A stretch of DNA of 5,354 nt from an uncultured Microcoleaceae cyanobacterium. GTDB taxonomy: Bacteria > Cyanobacteriota > Cyanobacteriia > Cyanobacteriales > Microcoleaceae. The DNA lies in the NCBI GenBank assembly GCA_938083405.1, contig CALKCV010000078.1:1-5354 (forward strand), read 5' to 3'. Position numbers and translations under genes: made by a program. This document shows positions 1-5,354 of this stretch, piece by piece. The number at the start of each line of letters is the position of its first letter. Positions within the stretch are counted from its first letter, which is position 1. The notes beneath the pieces are model-generated. The model did no database searches. It had not been told where the DNA came from and saw only the letters and a list, made by a program, of their open reading frames with translations.

Positions 1-89
1 GCCTGTTATCCGAAACCTTGGTAGAACAGGCGTCTCGCCTGTTATCCGAAACCTTGGTAGGCGTCTCGCCTGTTATCCGAAACTGGTAG
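1..89. repeat. Direct-repeat cluster, three copies of a 22-24 bp unit
   Basis: The unit GCCTGTTATCCGAAACCTTGGTAG occurs at 1-24 and 37-60, and with a 2-bp deletion (CCTT becomes T plus the next T) at 68-89. Copies 2 and 3 are both preceded by GCGTCTC (30-36 and 61-67). Before copy 2, AACAGGC (25-31) and GCCTGTT (37-43) form a perfect 7-bp inverted repeat around GTCTC. Before copy 3 the AACAG part is missing and only AGGC/GCCT remains. The cluster starts at the window edge, so more copies may lie upstream. It contains no ORF. It looks like a non-coding cyanobacterial intergenic repeat of unknown function. Spacing is irregular (12 and 7 bp), so it is not a CRISPR array. Confidence 0.85.
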
Positions 90-183
90 TAATCGCTTTA
101 GCGATAGAAAATAAGCTATCTCAATCGCGGAGCGCGATTACTACGAACGGACCATCTCAATCGCGGAGCGCGATTACTACGAA
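86..183. repeat. Palindromic repeat family: two 30-bp copies plus a diverged inverted copy
   Basis: Two identical 30-bp copies lie at 118-147 and 154-183, with a 36-bp period. Each contains AATCGCGGAGCGCGATT, a perfect 7-bp-arm hairpin with a GAG loop, followed by ACTACGAA. An inverted, diverged relative at 86-106 starts GTAGTAATCGC and has its own small TCGCT-TT-AGCGA hairpin. Its first 11 bases (86-96) are the exact reverse complement of 134-144, and GATAG (103-107) pairs with CTATC (116-120), so 86-144 can fold into one branched stem. The segment lies just past the 3' end of the minus-strand oxidoreductase gene. It could help to end or stabilise that transcript, which is inference. Confidence 0.85.
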
Positions 184-207
184 GAGCTTTCTTAATTATT
201 TTAACGA

Positions 208-1392
208 TTAACGAACCATAAACCGACTGGGAGAAAACTGCCCCAGCATCTCCTCATCTTCTCCTGCCAAATAATTAGCAAAGCGTTTCGCTAAAGGCGG
301 CGCCAACACCAAAGCGCTAGTAAACCCAGAAAAAATCTGCACCCCTTCTAGAGAAGGAATAGCACCAATTAACGGCAAAGCGTCGTTACTAAACGCCACC
401 AAACAACGATGCCAAGTCGCGGGGAGATTTGCCAGTGGAGGTAAAATTTTCCCGATCGCCCCTCGTATCGCCGCCTCGCTTTCTTTGGCATCCACTTCGG
501 CGCGAGGGTTGGTTAAAGTTCGCGAAATTTGACCGAGCCTGATGCTTTTATCCGAAAACTGAATCGCCCCGGCATCCAGGACCGGCGGTGCTATAACCCG
601 ATCCTCCTCGTCCCAGAGGCGATCGCGATCGCCCAGACTAGCCGCAGTTTCAGTTTGGGCCCGTTGCTGTAGTGCCGACATTACTAAAGTTCTCAATTTC
701 ACCTCCACTGGCGGAGTTTCCAAAATCTCCGCATGGGTGAAATAAACGGGAACCGAAAGACCGACAGATTTTAGCAAACCGCGCGAAAAGCCCCCGGCAC
801 AAATAATCGTATTTGCGGCGGGATAAGTGGTGGTGCTATCCGAAACTCCGACGACGCGATCGCCCTGTCTGACTAATTCCGTAACTTTAACATATTCGAT
901 CGTGCCGCCGTTACGGACGAAAGCTTCGCAATAACCGCGAACCGTAGCTTCTGGGGAAACGTGACCGTGACGAACGCTCAACGCACCGACGATCGCTTCT
1001 GTATTTAGCAGCGGTTCGAGTTCCTTTGCCGCTTGTTTGATTAAAAAAGTAGGAGGGATGCCAAAGAAAGAGCAACTGGCGGCTGCTCGATCTGGGTCGT
1101 CCCCGGCGGCGATGGGTAAGAGCAAATCTATTTCCCGAAACTGAGTATTTGTGTCTAACTCCGAAGATAGATTCCGGTGGCGCTCGACTCCTTCTTGGAA
1201 CAGTTGATGGGTTAGTGCCGTCGTCCCGCTCCAGAAGGAGAAAGACACGCCGCCGTAACTAAAGCGGGTAGCATTTTGCTTCCTTGGGTCTTGCTCTAAT
1301 AGAAGTACGCTAAAACCTTTTAGTGCCAATTCGTAACTCAGGGCAGCGCCAGTAATGCCCGCGCCGACTATTATCCAATCGTAAATTTTCAT
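208..1392 (-). CDS. FAD-dependent oxidoreductase, DAO (D-amino acid oxidase-like) family
   Basis: This 394-residue protein is probably a soluble cytoplasmic flavoenzyme that oxidises an amine or amino acid; the substrate cannot be read from the sequence. Residues 6-34 form the FAD-binding Rossmann unit: hydrophobic strand, G10-A-G12-I-T-G15, helix, and a second strand ending at E33, the expected ribose-binding acid. Residues 194-205 (NTIICAGGFSRG) match the second nucleotide-contact strand of the family. Residues 339-378, with LPLIGAIP then SGFTSALVLAPPLAKRFANYLAG, match the C-terminal DAO signature, although SA stands where many relatives have a glycine-containing pair. Length is typical, so the gene looks complete. 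There is no signal peptide. The ATG is the natural start because MKIYDWIIVGAG places the Rossmann strand right at the N-terminus. No clear Shine-Dalgarno sequence is seen. It is transcribed away from the proline-rich gene. Glycine oxidase or sarcosine oxidase relatives are possible, but no specific name is justified. Confidence 0.9.
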   Translation of the reverse strand: MKIYDWIIVGAGITGAALSYELALKGFSVLLLEQDPRKQNATRFSYGGVSFSFWSGTTALTHQLFQEGVERHRNLSSELDTNTQFREIDLLLPIAAGDDPDRAAASCSFFGIPPTFLIKQAAKELEPLLNTEAIVGALSVRHGHVSPEATVRGYCEAFVRNGGTIEYVKVTELVRQGDRVVGVSDSTTTYPAANTIICAGGFSRGLLKSVGLSVPVYFTHAEILETPPVEVKLRTLVMSALQQRAQTETAASLGDRDRLWDEEDRVIAPPVLDAGAIQFSDKSIRLGQISRTLTNPRAEVDAKESEAAIRGAIGKILPPLANLPATWHRCLVAFSNDALPLIGAIPSLEGVQIFSGFTSALVLAPPLAKRFANYLAGEDEEMLGQFSPSRFMVR

Positions 1393-1416
1393 TAGGGATT
1401 TTTGCTAAACTTCTAG

Positions 1417-1422
1417 TATAAT
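1417..1422 (+). promoter_or_regulatory. Candidate -10 box for the proline-rich gene
   Basis: A perfect TATAAT lies in the 85-bp divergent spacer, overlapping the minus-strand -10 candidate. I find no good -35 hexamer at 16-18 bp upstream, so an activator-dependent promoter or chance in AT-rich DNA are both possible. Transcription would start near 1429, about 50 nt before the ATG at 1478. Confidence 0.28.
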
Positions 1423-1447
1423 AAGATATTTGACCACAAAAAGTAAA
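1418..1447 (-). promoter_or_regulatory. Candidate promoter of the oxidoreductase gene
   Basis: Read on the minus strand, TTTACT (1442-1447) and TATTAT (1418-1423) are separated by 18 bp, giving 4/6 and 5/6 matches to the sigma-70 consensus. The predicted start near 1411 would give a leader of roughly 20 nt before the ATG. This comes from inspection only. Confidence 0.33.
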
Positions 1448-1477
1448 TCGTTTTATTTCTAATTGGATGGTTAATTG

Positions 1478-2155
1478 ATGAAAATGCTAAAAGAAAAGAG
1501 ACTAATTAAAAGAGCGATCGCCTTATGCGCTCCCATCTGGTTGGGAGTAGCGATCGCTTATCTCTTGCCCGGCGCGGCCCAGTTGCCCCGTTTTGAAGAA
1601 CCGCGATCGCCAGCCCCCAAACCAACCCCCCAACCCGCGCCCCAACCGGTCGCCCGACCCCCCGCACAGCCAAAGCCGCCCCAACCAGTCTCGCCGCCGC
1701 CGGATGCCGTTCCCATACAAGTGCCGTCGCCCCAACCAGTCTCGCCGCCGACAACAAAACCACCGACACCGATGCCACCAGCACCGCCGCCGCCCCTAGT
1801 GACAGATACAAACTCCCCCTGACCGGAGCAGCGACAACAGGCAATAGCCACCCTCGCTCCAGTCAATGGTAAGGTTAGCGTCAAATTAATCAACAGAACT
1901 TTAGCAACTATAAGTTATGAAATAATTGGCGATACCACCCTAAGAACTCTGCCGGGTAAATCGGAAGTAACTTTACGGGGATTAATAACACCGGCAAACG
2001 TTTCTTTTCGCCGCAACGATAACGGCTTTTTGTTAGTAGCAGCAACCGTTAACGAAGAAGGAATTTTGGAGTTAAGCATGACAGAAACTAACGTTTTCGA
2101 TTTAGATAGAACCACCTTATCAATTGAAAGAAACGGCAGCGCGTTTTTGAATTAA
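1478..2155 (+). pseudogene. Proline-rich membrane-anchored protein gene interrupted by in-frame TGA
   Basis: Read through, this frame encodes 224 residues plus one internal TGA (1820-1822) and ends at TAA 2153-2155. Residues 1-12 are basic (MKMLKEKRLIKR) and residues 13-34 are hydrophobic, forming a signal anchor or signal peptide; the single Cys there is not in a lipobox. Residues about 37-114 are a low-complexity Pro/Gln/Lys segment, probably an extended spacer. After the TGA come PEQRQQAIATLAPVNG and a roughly 95-residue domain with alternating beta-strand pattern (KVSVKLINRT, TISYEIIGD, SEVTLRGL, ending RNGSAFLN). That domain looks like one I associate with cyanobacterial hypothetical proteins; this is recollection, not a search. 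No frameshift and no in-frame start exists just after the TGA; the first in-frame ATG lies close to the C-terminus. The start is ATG 1478, with weak GGATGG seven bases upstream; TTG 1475 is less likely. Either a recent nonsense mutation, a sequencing error or readthrough is possible. Without readthrough the product is the 114-residue anchor plus spacer (1478-1822). Function unknown. Confidence 0.75.
1677..1750 (+). repeat. In-frame 23-bp duplication in the proline-rich segment
   Basis: A 23-bp sequence beginning CGCCCCAACCAGTCTCGCCG occurs at 1677-1699 and again at 1728-1750. The offset of 51 bp is exactly 17 codons, so both copies encode PQPVSPP in the same frame. This suggests that the spacer grew by slippage or unequal recombination. 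Confidence 0.85.
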
Positions 2156-2234
2156 AGGGAAGTCCAAATAAATAATTAGCAAGAAGGAAATATTAACCAA
2201 AAGCGATCGGGTGTCAAGACGTTCTTCGCCCGCC

Positions 2235-2267
2235 AGAAACCCGGTTTTTTGAAAAAACCGGGTTTCT
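2235..2267. terminator. Perfect 16-bp-arm hairpin, possible bidirectional terminator
   Basis: AGAAACCCGGTTTTTT (2235-2250) and its exact reverse complement (2252-2267) are separated by a single G. It lies 80 bp after the TAA of the proline-rich gene and 84 bp before the hydrolase start. The GC part of the stem (CCCGG/CCGGG) sits between A/T tracts, and TTTCTT follows on the plus strand. A transcript end for the upstream gene is plausible. The symmetry and sequence also fit a dispersed cyanobacterial palindromic repeat. The rest of the 2156-2350 spacer holds no ORF and no convincing promoter. Confidence 0.65.
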
Positions 2268-2350
2268 TAAACCTCGATGCAGGCGTTGGTATTGTTAATG
2301 TTATGCTAAACTACAAAATCAAACATTACTAAATACTTATAAACCAATCC

Positions 2351-3400
2351 ATGCCGAATCATTCCTACAGCCCTCCTGCCTTCCTCAAAAACGGTACCGC
2401 CATGACCGTCTATGCAGCCCTTCGGATGCCAAAATCTTGGGAAAAAACCATCGCCGTCCCAGAACCTTCTTACCAAGAAACAACATTTACCGGCATCAAC
2501 GACGTGCCGATATTTGGGTTGGTTGCCATTCCAGAAAAGCCTCGCGGTACAATTGTCGCGACCTACGGCATTACCGGCACTTTAGAAAATCAATTCTATT
2601 TGAAACTCCTGGGGCGCAAAGCATATTCCCTGGGTTATGCAGTAGTCTTCTTTGACTGGCGGGCTCACGGGAAGACTGCTTTATTATCTCCGACTTTAAC
2701 CTCCGACGGCATATACGAAGGCGACGATTTTGTTTGCATCGCAGCCAAGGCAAAGACCATGGGTTGCCCCCCTAATTTCTGGTTTGCGGCATTTTCCCTC
2801 GGCGGCCAACTCGCACTTTGGGCGGGAAAATCCGCCCTATCTCTTCCCCAACCAGCTCTGGAAATGGGTTTGGAAGAAAAGGATATTGGTGGAGTAGCGG
2901 TAATTTGCCCCAGTTTGGAATCTAACAGGTCTCTTAATTATTTGGAACGTCACCCTATCGGTCGGCATTTGGAAAGGGGGATCGCCAAAAATTTGAAAAC
3001 CTTAGCTTACGAACTCTATAACGCTCATCCAGGAGAATTCGATTTAGAAGCGATCGAGCGCGCCAACAGCATCCGAGGTTTCGATCGCGAACTTGTCATC
3101 CCTCGTTTGGGTTTCCCCTCAGTGGAAGCGTATTACGAAGCCACCAGTCCGCTCTATTTTTTACCTCATCTGCAAAAGCCAACTTTGATTATTTATGCCG
3201 AAGACGATCCCCTCTTCGACCCGACTATAGTACCGGAGTTAAAAGCTATTTGTCAGGATAATCAGGCGATCGATTTGCTCTCGACTCGTTACGGCGGCCA
3301 CGTCGGTCATATTAGTAGCAAACGGTGTCAGCGAGAGGCAAAAGACCCAGATATTTGGTGGGCTTTGAATCGGATATTGGAGTGGATAGAGCGCCAGTAA
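2351..3400 (+). CDS. Alpha/beta hydrolase, YheT-like (COG0429-type)
   Basis: This 349-residue cytoplasmic alpha/beta hydrolase probably acts as an esterase or lipase-like enzyme; the substrate is unknown. Residues 55-110 hold the early core strands: GLVAIPEKPRGTIVATYGITG, with the oxyanion-side loop around residues 71-76, then GYAVVFFDWRAHGKT. The nucleophile elbow is AAFSLGGQLALW with Ser149. The acid is in IYAEDDPLFDP (Asp285 or Asp286) and the histidine is His317 in GGHVGH. The blocks IRGFDRELVIPRLGF and YYEATSPLYFL before the acid loop, together with the GGHVG motif, match the bacterial YheT / eukaryotic ABHD1-3 pattern. No signal peptide is seen, and the length is in the family range. 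In most family members the elbow begins with Gly (G-x-S-x-G); here Ala147 replaces it. The start at ATG 2351 has no clear Shine-Dalgarno; ATG 2402 (residue 18) is an alternative, since conserved fold features begin only near residue 40. It is a stand-alone gene between hairpin-bearing spacers. Confidence 0.9.
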   Translation: MPNHSYSPPAFLKNGTAMTVYAALRMPKSWEKTIAVPEPSYQETTFTGINDVPIFGLVAIPEKPRGTIVATYGITGTLENQFYLKLLGRKAYSLGYAVVFFDWRAHGKTALLSPTLTSDGIYEGDDFVCIAAKAKTMGCPPNFWFAAFSLGGQLALWAGKSALSLPQPALEMGLEEKDIGGVAVICPSLESNRSLNYLERHPIGRHLERGIAKNLKTLAYELYNAHPGEFDLEAIERANSIRGFDRELVIPRLGFPSVEAYYEATSPLYFLPHLQKPTLIIYAEDDPLFDPTIVPELKAICQDNQAIDLLSTRYGGHVGHISSKRCQREAKDPDIWWALNRILEWIERQ

Positions 3401-3433
3401 GTAATTAATAATTAATAATTAACAATTACTTAC
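3397..3433. repeat. Three TAATTAA heptamers inside an inverted repeat overlapping the hydrolase stop codon
   Basis: Three perfect tandem copies of TAATTAA occupy 3402-3422. They are flanked by the perfect 10-bp inverted repeat GTAAGTAATT (3397-3406) and AATTACTTAC (3424-3433), with partial overlap on the left arm. The left arm includes the TAA stop of the hydrolase gene. Heptameric tandem repeats (STRR) are known from filamentous cyanobacteria, so copy number may vary between strains. Confidence 0.8.
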
Positions 3434-3455
3434 TTTTGCAATGGGAAGCAAAAGT
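3432..3455 (+). terminator. Possible terminator hairpin downstream of the hydrolase
   Basis: ACTTTTGC (3432-3439) and GCAAAAGT (3448-3455) form a perfect 8-bp stem with an 8-nt loop, about 30 bp after the hydrolase stop. The following sequence (GTTAAATTTTG) has only a short T run, so termination strength is doubtful. From here to 3611 I see only a 33-codon ORF without a ribosome site (3505-3606) and minor short stems. Confidence 0.35.
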
Positions 3456-3611
3456 GTTAAATTTTGTAACGCCACGCAAAAAAGTCAGAACATCCAGTAA
3501 ACTAATGACCAAAGGCAAGATTCTGCCTACAAACTGTTTTGATCCCGAACGCTGGGTTTTGGCAAAAACAACCTCCAAAGCCCCCTCTAGGGAAAACTCA
3601 AACTAATGTAT

Positions 3612-3617
3612 AGGAGG
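3612..3617 (+). promoter_or_regulatory. Strong Shine-Dalgarno AGGAGG for the M48 gene
   Basis: AGGAGG is a full match to the anti-Shine-Dalgarno complement and ends 10 nt before GTG 3628. It decides that start: an in-frame TAA lies at 3604-3606 upstream, and no ATG in this frame occurs between them. The other genes in the window lack such a site. Confidence 0.85.
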
Positions 3618-3627
3618 CTACATAGTT

Positions 3628-5354
3628 GTGAAACAGGAAAAATTTGACTCATTAGTTAAAAAGCTAGAAACCTACGCTCGGAAAAATCCCAAAACATATC
3701 AAATGCGGGTAGGAATGCTAGCATTTTTAGGTTATTGCTATATATTGTTGGTAGTAGCTTTAATTATCGCCTTGGTAGGATTCTTAATTTTCATAACCTT
3801 CCAAACTGGTAGAATTAACGGTAGGATGATTCAACTCATCATATTTCTGATAATACCAATCGCTGTAATTCTGCGTTCTCTCTGGGTTAGTTTACCGCCA
3901 CCGACCGGCTTGCAACTAGAGCGAAAACAAGTACCCCGACTATTTGCATTGCTAGACGAACTAAGCAAAGCCTTGCAAGTTCCTCGCTTTCATCGGGTTT
4001 TGTTAACCGCCGAATTCAACGCAGGCGTCGTCCAGATTCCCCGCTGGGGGCTTTTCGGCGGGCAGCAAAACTACCTGCTTTTAGGATTGCCCCTAATGCA
4101 GGCACTTTCTCCCGAAGAGTTTCGGGCTGTCATCGCTCACGAACTGGGGCATATTTCGGGAAACCACAGTCGCTTTGCCGCATGGATTTATCGGCAACGT
4201 GAAACTTGGATGCGGATACTGTATCAATTCCAACAAAGCCAACATGAATTTGGAACTTTTATCTTTGAAACATTCTTGAATTGGTACGCACCCTTTTTTC
4301 AAGCCTATTCCTTTGTGTTAGCGCGAGCCAACGAATACGAAGCCGATCGCTGTGCCAAGGAGCTAGCAGGGAAGGAAGATACCGCCAGAGCCTTGATGGC
4401 CATTGCACTCAAAAGTCAACGAGTATCCCAATATTGGTCCGATGTGAACCTCCTAGCTAACAGCCAACCAGAACCGCCAAAAAGTCCGTTTCAAGGCATG
4501 GCCAAGGCGCTGACTGCTACTGTGGAACCGGAAAAGGAAAAAAAATGGTTAAAGCTAGCATTAGCCGAAAAAACCAACAATCAAGACACCCATCCTTGTT
4601 TGAGGGATCGCCTCAAGGCCTTAAACTATTCTGCCAAAAAACTCTCCCCTGCAGCAGTGCGATCGCGAACGGCAGCAGAAGAATTTTTAGGGAAAGCTTT
4701 AGGGGAATTAACAGAAACTCTGGATGGAGAATGGCGAACAGGGGTTAATTTTAAGTGGCGCGAGCGTTATACTTACGTCAAACAGGCCCGGGAGTCTCTC
4801 GAAGCTTTAGAGCAAAAAGCAACTTCTGAAACTTTGAGCCAAGAAGAAGCTTGGGAAAGGGCCCGATGTACCCTGGAATTAAAGGGCGATCGCCAAGCGG
4901 AACCTTTGTTAGAAGCGGTTCTGGAAAAAGACCCCGATTTCGTCAATGCTAATTTTGAATTGGGGAGAATTCTGATACAAAAAGAAGACGAACGAGGTAT
5001 CGAATATCTCGAAAAGGCAATGGCAAAGGAAGCAAATATATTTTTGCCTGGATGTCAATTAATTTATAATTTCTTAAAGCAACAAGAACGGCAACAGGAA
5101 GCAGAAGCATATCGTCAGCGAGCCGGAAAGCACCAGGAGTTATTGTTGCTTGCCCGTCAAGAGCGAGCTTCTTTTGGTAAAGAAGACCAATTTAAACCCC
5201 ACCAACTGCCAGTAGAAGCAGAGGTGGAGCTTAAAGAACAATTCGCTAAATATTCAGAAGTTGAAGAAGTTTATCTGGTACAAAAAGTAGTGCAATATTT
5301 GCCAGAAAAACCCTTTTATATTCTGGGAGTAAAGCGACGTCAATTTCTTTCTAT
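3628..5354 (+). CDS. M48-family membrane metallopeptidase with TPR-like region (3' end outside window)
   Basis: The frame is open from GTG 3628 to the window end: 575 codons with no stop, so the C-terminus is missing. It is predicted to be a zinc-dependent endopeptidase in or at the membrane, in the HtpX/Ste24 superfamily, perhaps acting in membrane-protein quality control (inference). Residues about 29-57 and 67-87 are two hydrophobic membrane segments after a basic N-terminus. The block SPEEFRAVIAHELGHISGNH carries the HExxH site: His171, Glu172 and His175. ARANEYEADRCAKELAG (about 232-248) supplies the third ligand, most likely Glu236, and the following conserved Asp240. Residues about 405-500 (ERARCTLELKGD, EPLLEAVLEKDPDFVNANF, GIEYLEKAM) have the spacing and helix pattern of TPR repeats, suggesting a partner- or substrate-binding surface. 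The part after residue 525 starts another region that I do not recognise. Translation begins with GTG behind AGGAGG. The gene follows the hydrolase by 227 bp, so co-transcription is unproven. Confidence 0.9.
   Translation, partial: MKQEKFDSLVKKLETYARKNPKTYQMRVGMLAFLGYCYILLVVALIIALVGFLIFITFQTGRINGRMIQLIIFLIIPIAVILRSLWVSLPPPTGLQLERKQVPRLFALLDELSKALQVPRFHRVLLTAEFNAGVVQIPRWGLFGGQQNYLLLGLPLMQALSPEEFRAVIAHELGHISGNHSRFAAWIYRQRETWMRILYQFQQSQHEFGTFIFETFLNWYAPFFQAYSFVLARANEYEADRCAKELAGKEDTARALMAIALKSQRVSQYWSDVNLLANSQPEPPKSPFQGMAKALTATVEPEKEKKWLKLALAEKTNNQDTHPCLRDRLKALNYSAKKLSPAAVRSRTAAEEFLGKALGELTETLDGEWRTGVNFKWRERYTYVKQARESLEALEQKATSETLSQEEAWERARCTLELKGDRQAEPLLEAVLEKDPDFVNANFELGRILIQKEDERGIEYLEKAMAKEANIFLPGCQLIYNFLKQQERQQEAEAYRQRAGKHQELLLLARQERASFGKEDQFKPHQLPVEAEVELKEQFAKYSEVEEVYLVQKVVQYLPEKPFYILGVKRRQFLS

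Noticed and set aside
1..183. Possible CRISPR array
   Set aside because: Repeats fall into two families, spacers are 6-12 bp and non-unique, and no cas gene is present.
548..847. Partial matches to the upstream repeat inside the oxidoreductase gene (TTATCCGAAA at 548-557, TATCCGAAACT at 837-847)
   Set aside because: They are only 10-11 bp and lie in coding sequence that translates sensibly, so chance is the simplest explanation.
1506..1893. Three long overlapping minus-strand ORFs opposite the proline-rich gene (1506-1844, 1523-1735, 1558-1893) and a plus-strand ORF at 1593-1799
   Set aside because: The plus strand is C-rich and poor in stops here, so antisense and shifted frames stay open. 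Their translations are low-complexity Gly/Arg/Val or Arg/Pro/Gln strings with no domain pattern.
1915..2115. Minus-strand 66-codon ORF
   Set aside because: It lies opposite the better supported C-terminal domain of the interrupted gene and has no recognisable motif.
2437..2753. ORFs at 2437-2655 (plus) and 2571-2753 (minus)
   Set aside because: They are shadow frames of the alpha/beta hydrolase, which has a complete catalytic triad.
3505..3606. 33-codon plus-strand ORF from ATG 3505, in the same frame as the M48 gene
   Set aside because: It has no Shine-Dalgarno and no recognisable feature, and it ends in TAA before the M48 start. It is too short to support without homologues.
4093..4302. 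Minus-strand 69-codon ORF, and plus-strand ORF 4545-4748
   Set aside because: Both lie wholly inside the M48 gene, whose frame is continuous and carries HExxH and the third-ligand motif.

Overview
The window reads as chromosomal DNA of a cyanobacterium, most likely a filamentous Oscillatoriales- or Nostocales-type genome. The main sign is the HIP1 octamer GCGATCGC, found eight times in 5.35 kb (starts at 619, 625, 856, 1514, 1550, 1603, 4659 and 4886), where about 0.1 would be expected by chance. Short palindromic and heptameric repeats between the genes fit the same picture. The assignment is inference, because there is no marker gene here.

Layout. Positions 1-183 hold no gene but two families of short repeats, one of direct repeats and one with a palindromic core. 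Positions 208-1392 (minus) encode a complete DAO-family FAD-dependent oxidoreductase. An 85-bp divergent spacer with promoter-like -10 boxes separates it from a plus-strand gene at 1478-2155. That gene has an N-terminal hydrophobic anchor, a long proline-rich segment and a C-terminal beta-rich domain, but an in-frame TGA at 1820-1822 splits it. The 110 codons after the TGA are open in the same frame and have no usable start of their own. A perfect 16-bp-arm hairpin (2235-2267) follows. Positions 2351-3400 (plus) encode a YheT-type alpha/beta hydrolase with a visible Ser/Asp/His triad. The 3401-3627 spacer carries three TAATTAA heptamers inside an inverted repeat, then a second hairpin. A GTG-started M48-family membrane metalloprotease with a TPR-like region begins at 3628 behind a strong AGGAGG site and runs off the end of the window.

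The genes do not form an evident pathway or operon. Each plus-strand gene is separated from the next by about 195-230 bp containing hairpins, so they are probably separate transcription units. I see no convincing defence system, mobile element with a transposase, CRISPR array or RNA gene. The observation most worth following is the in-frame TGA in the proline-rich gene, followed by the repeat-dense intergenic segments.
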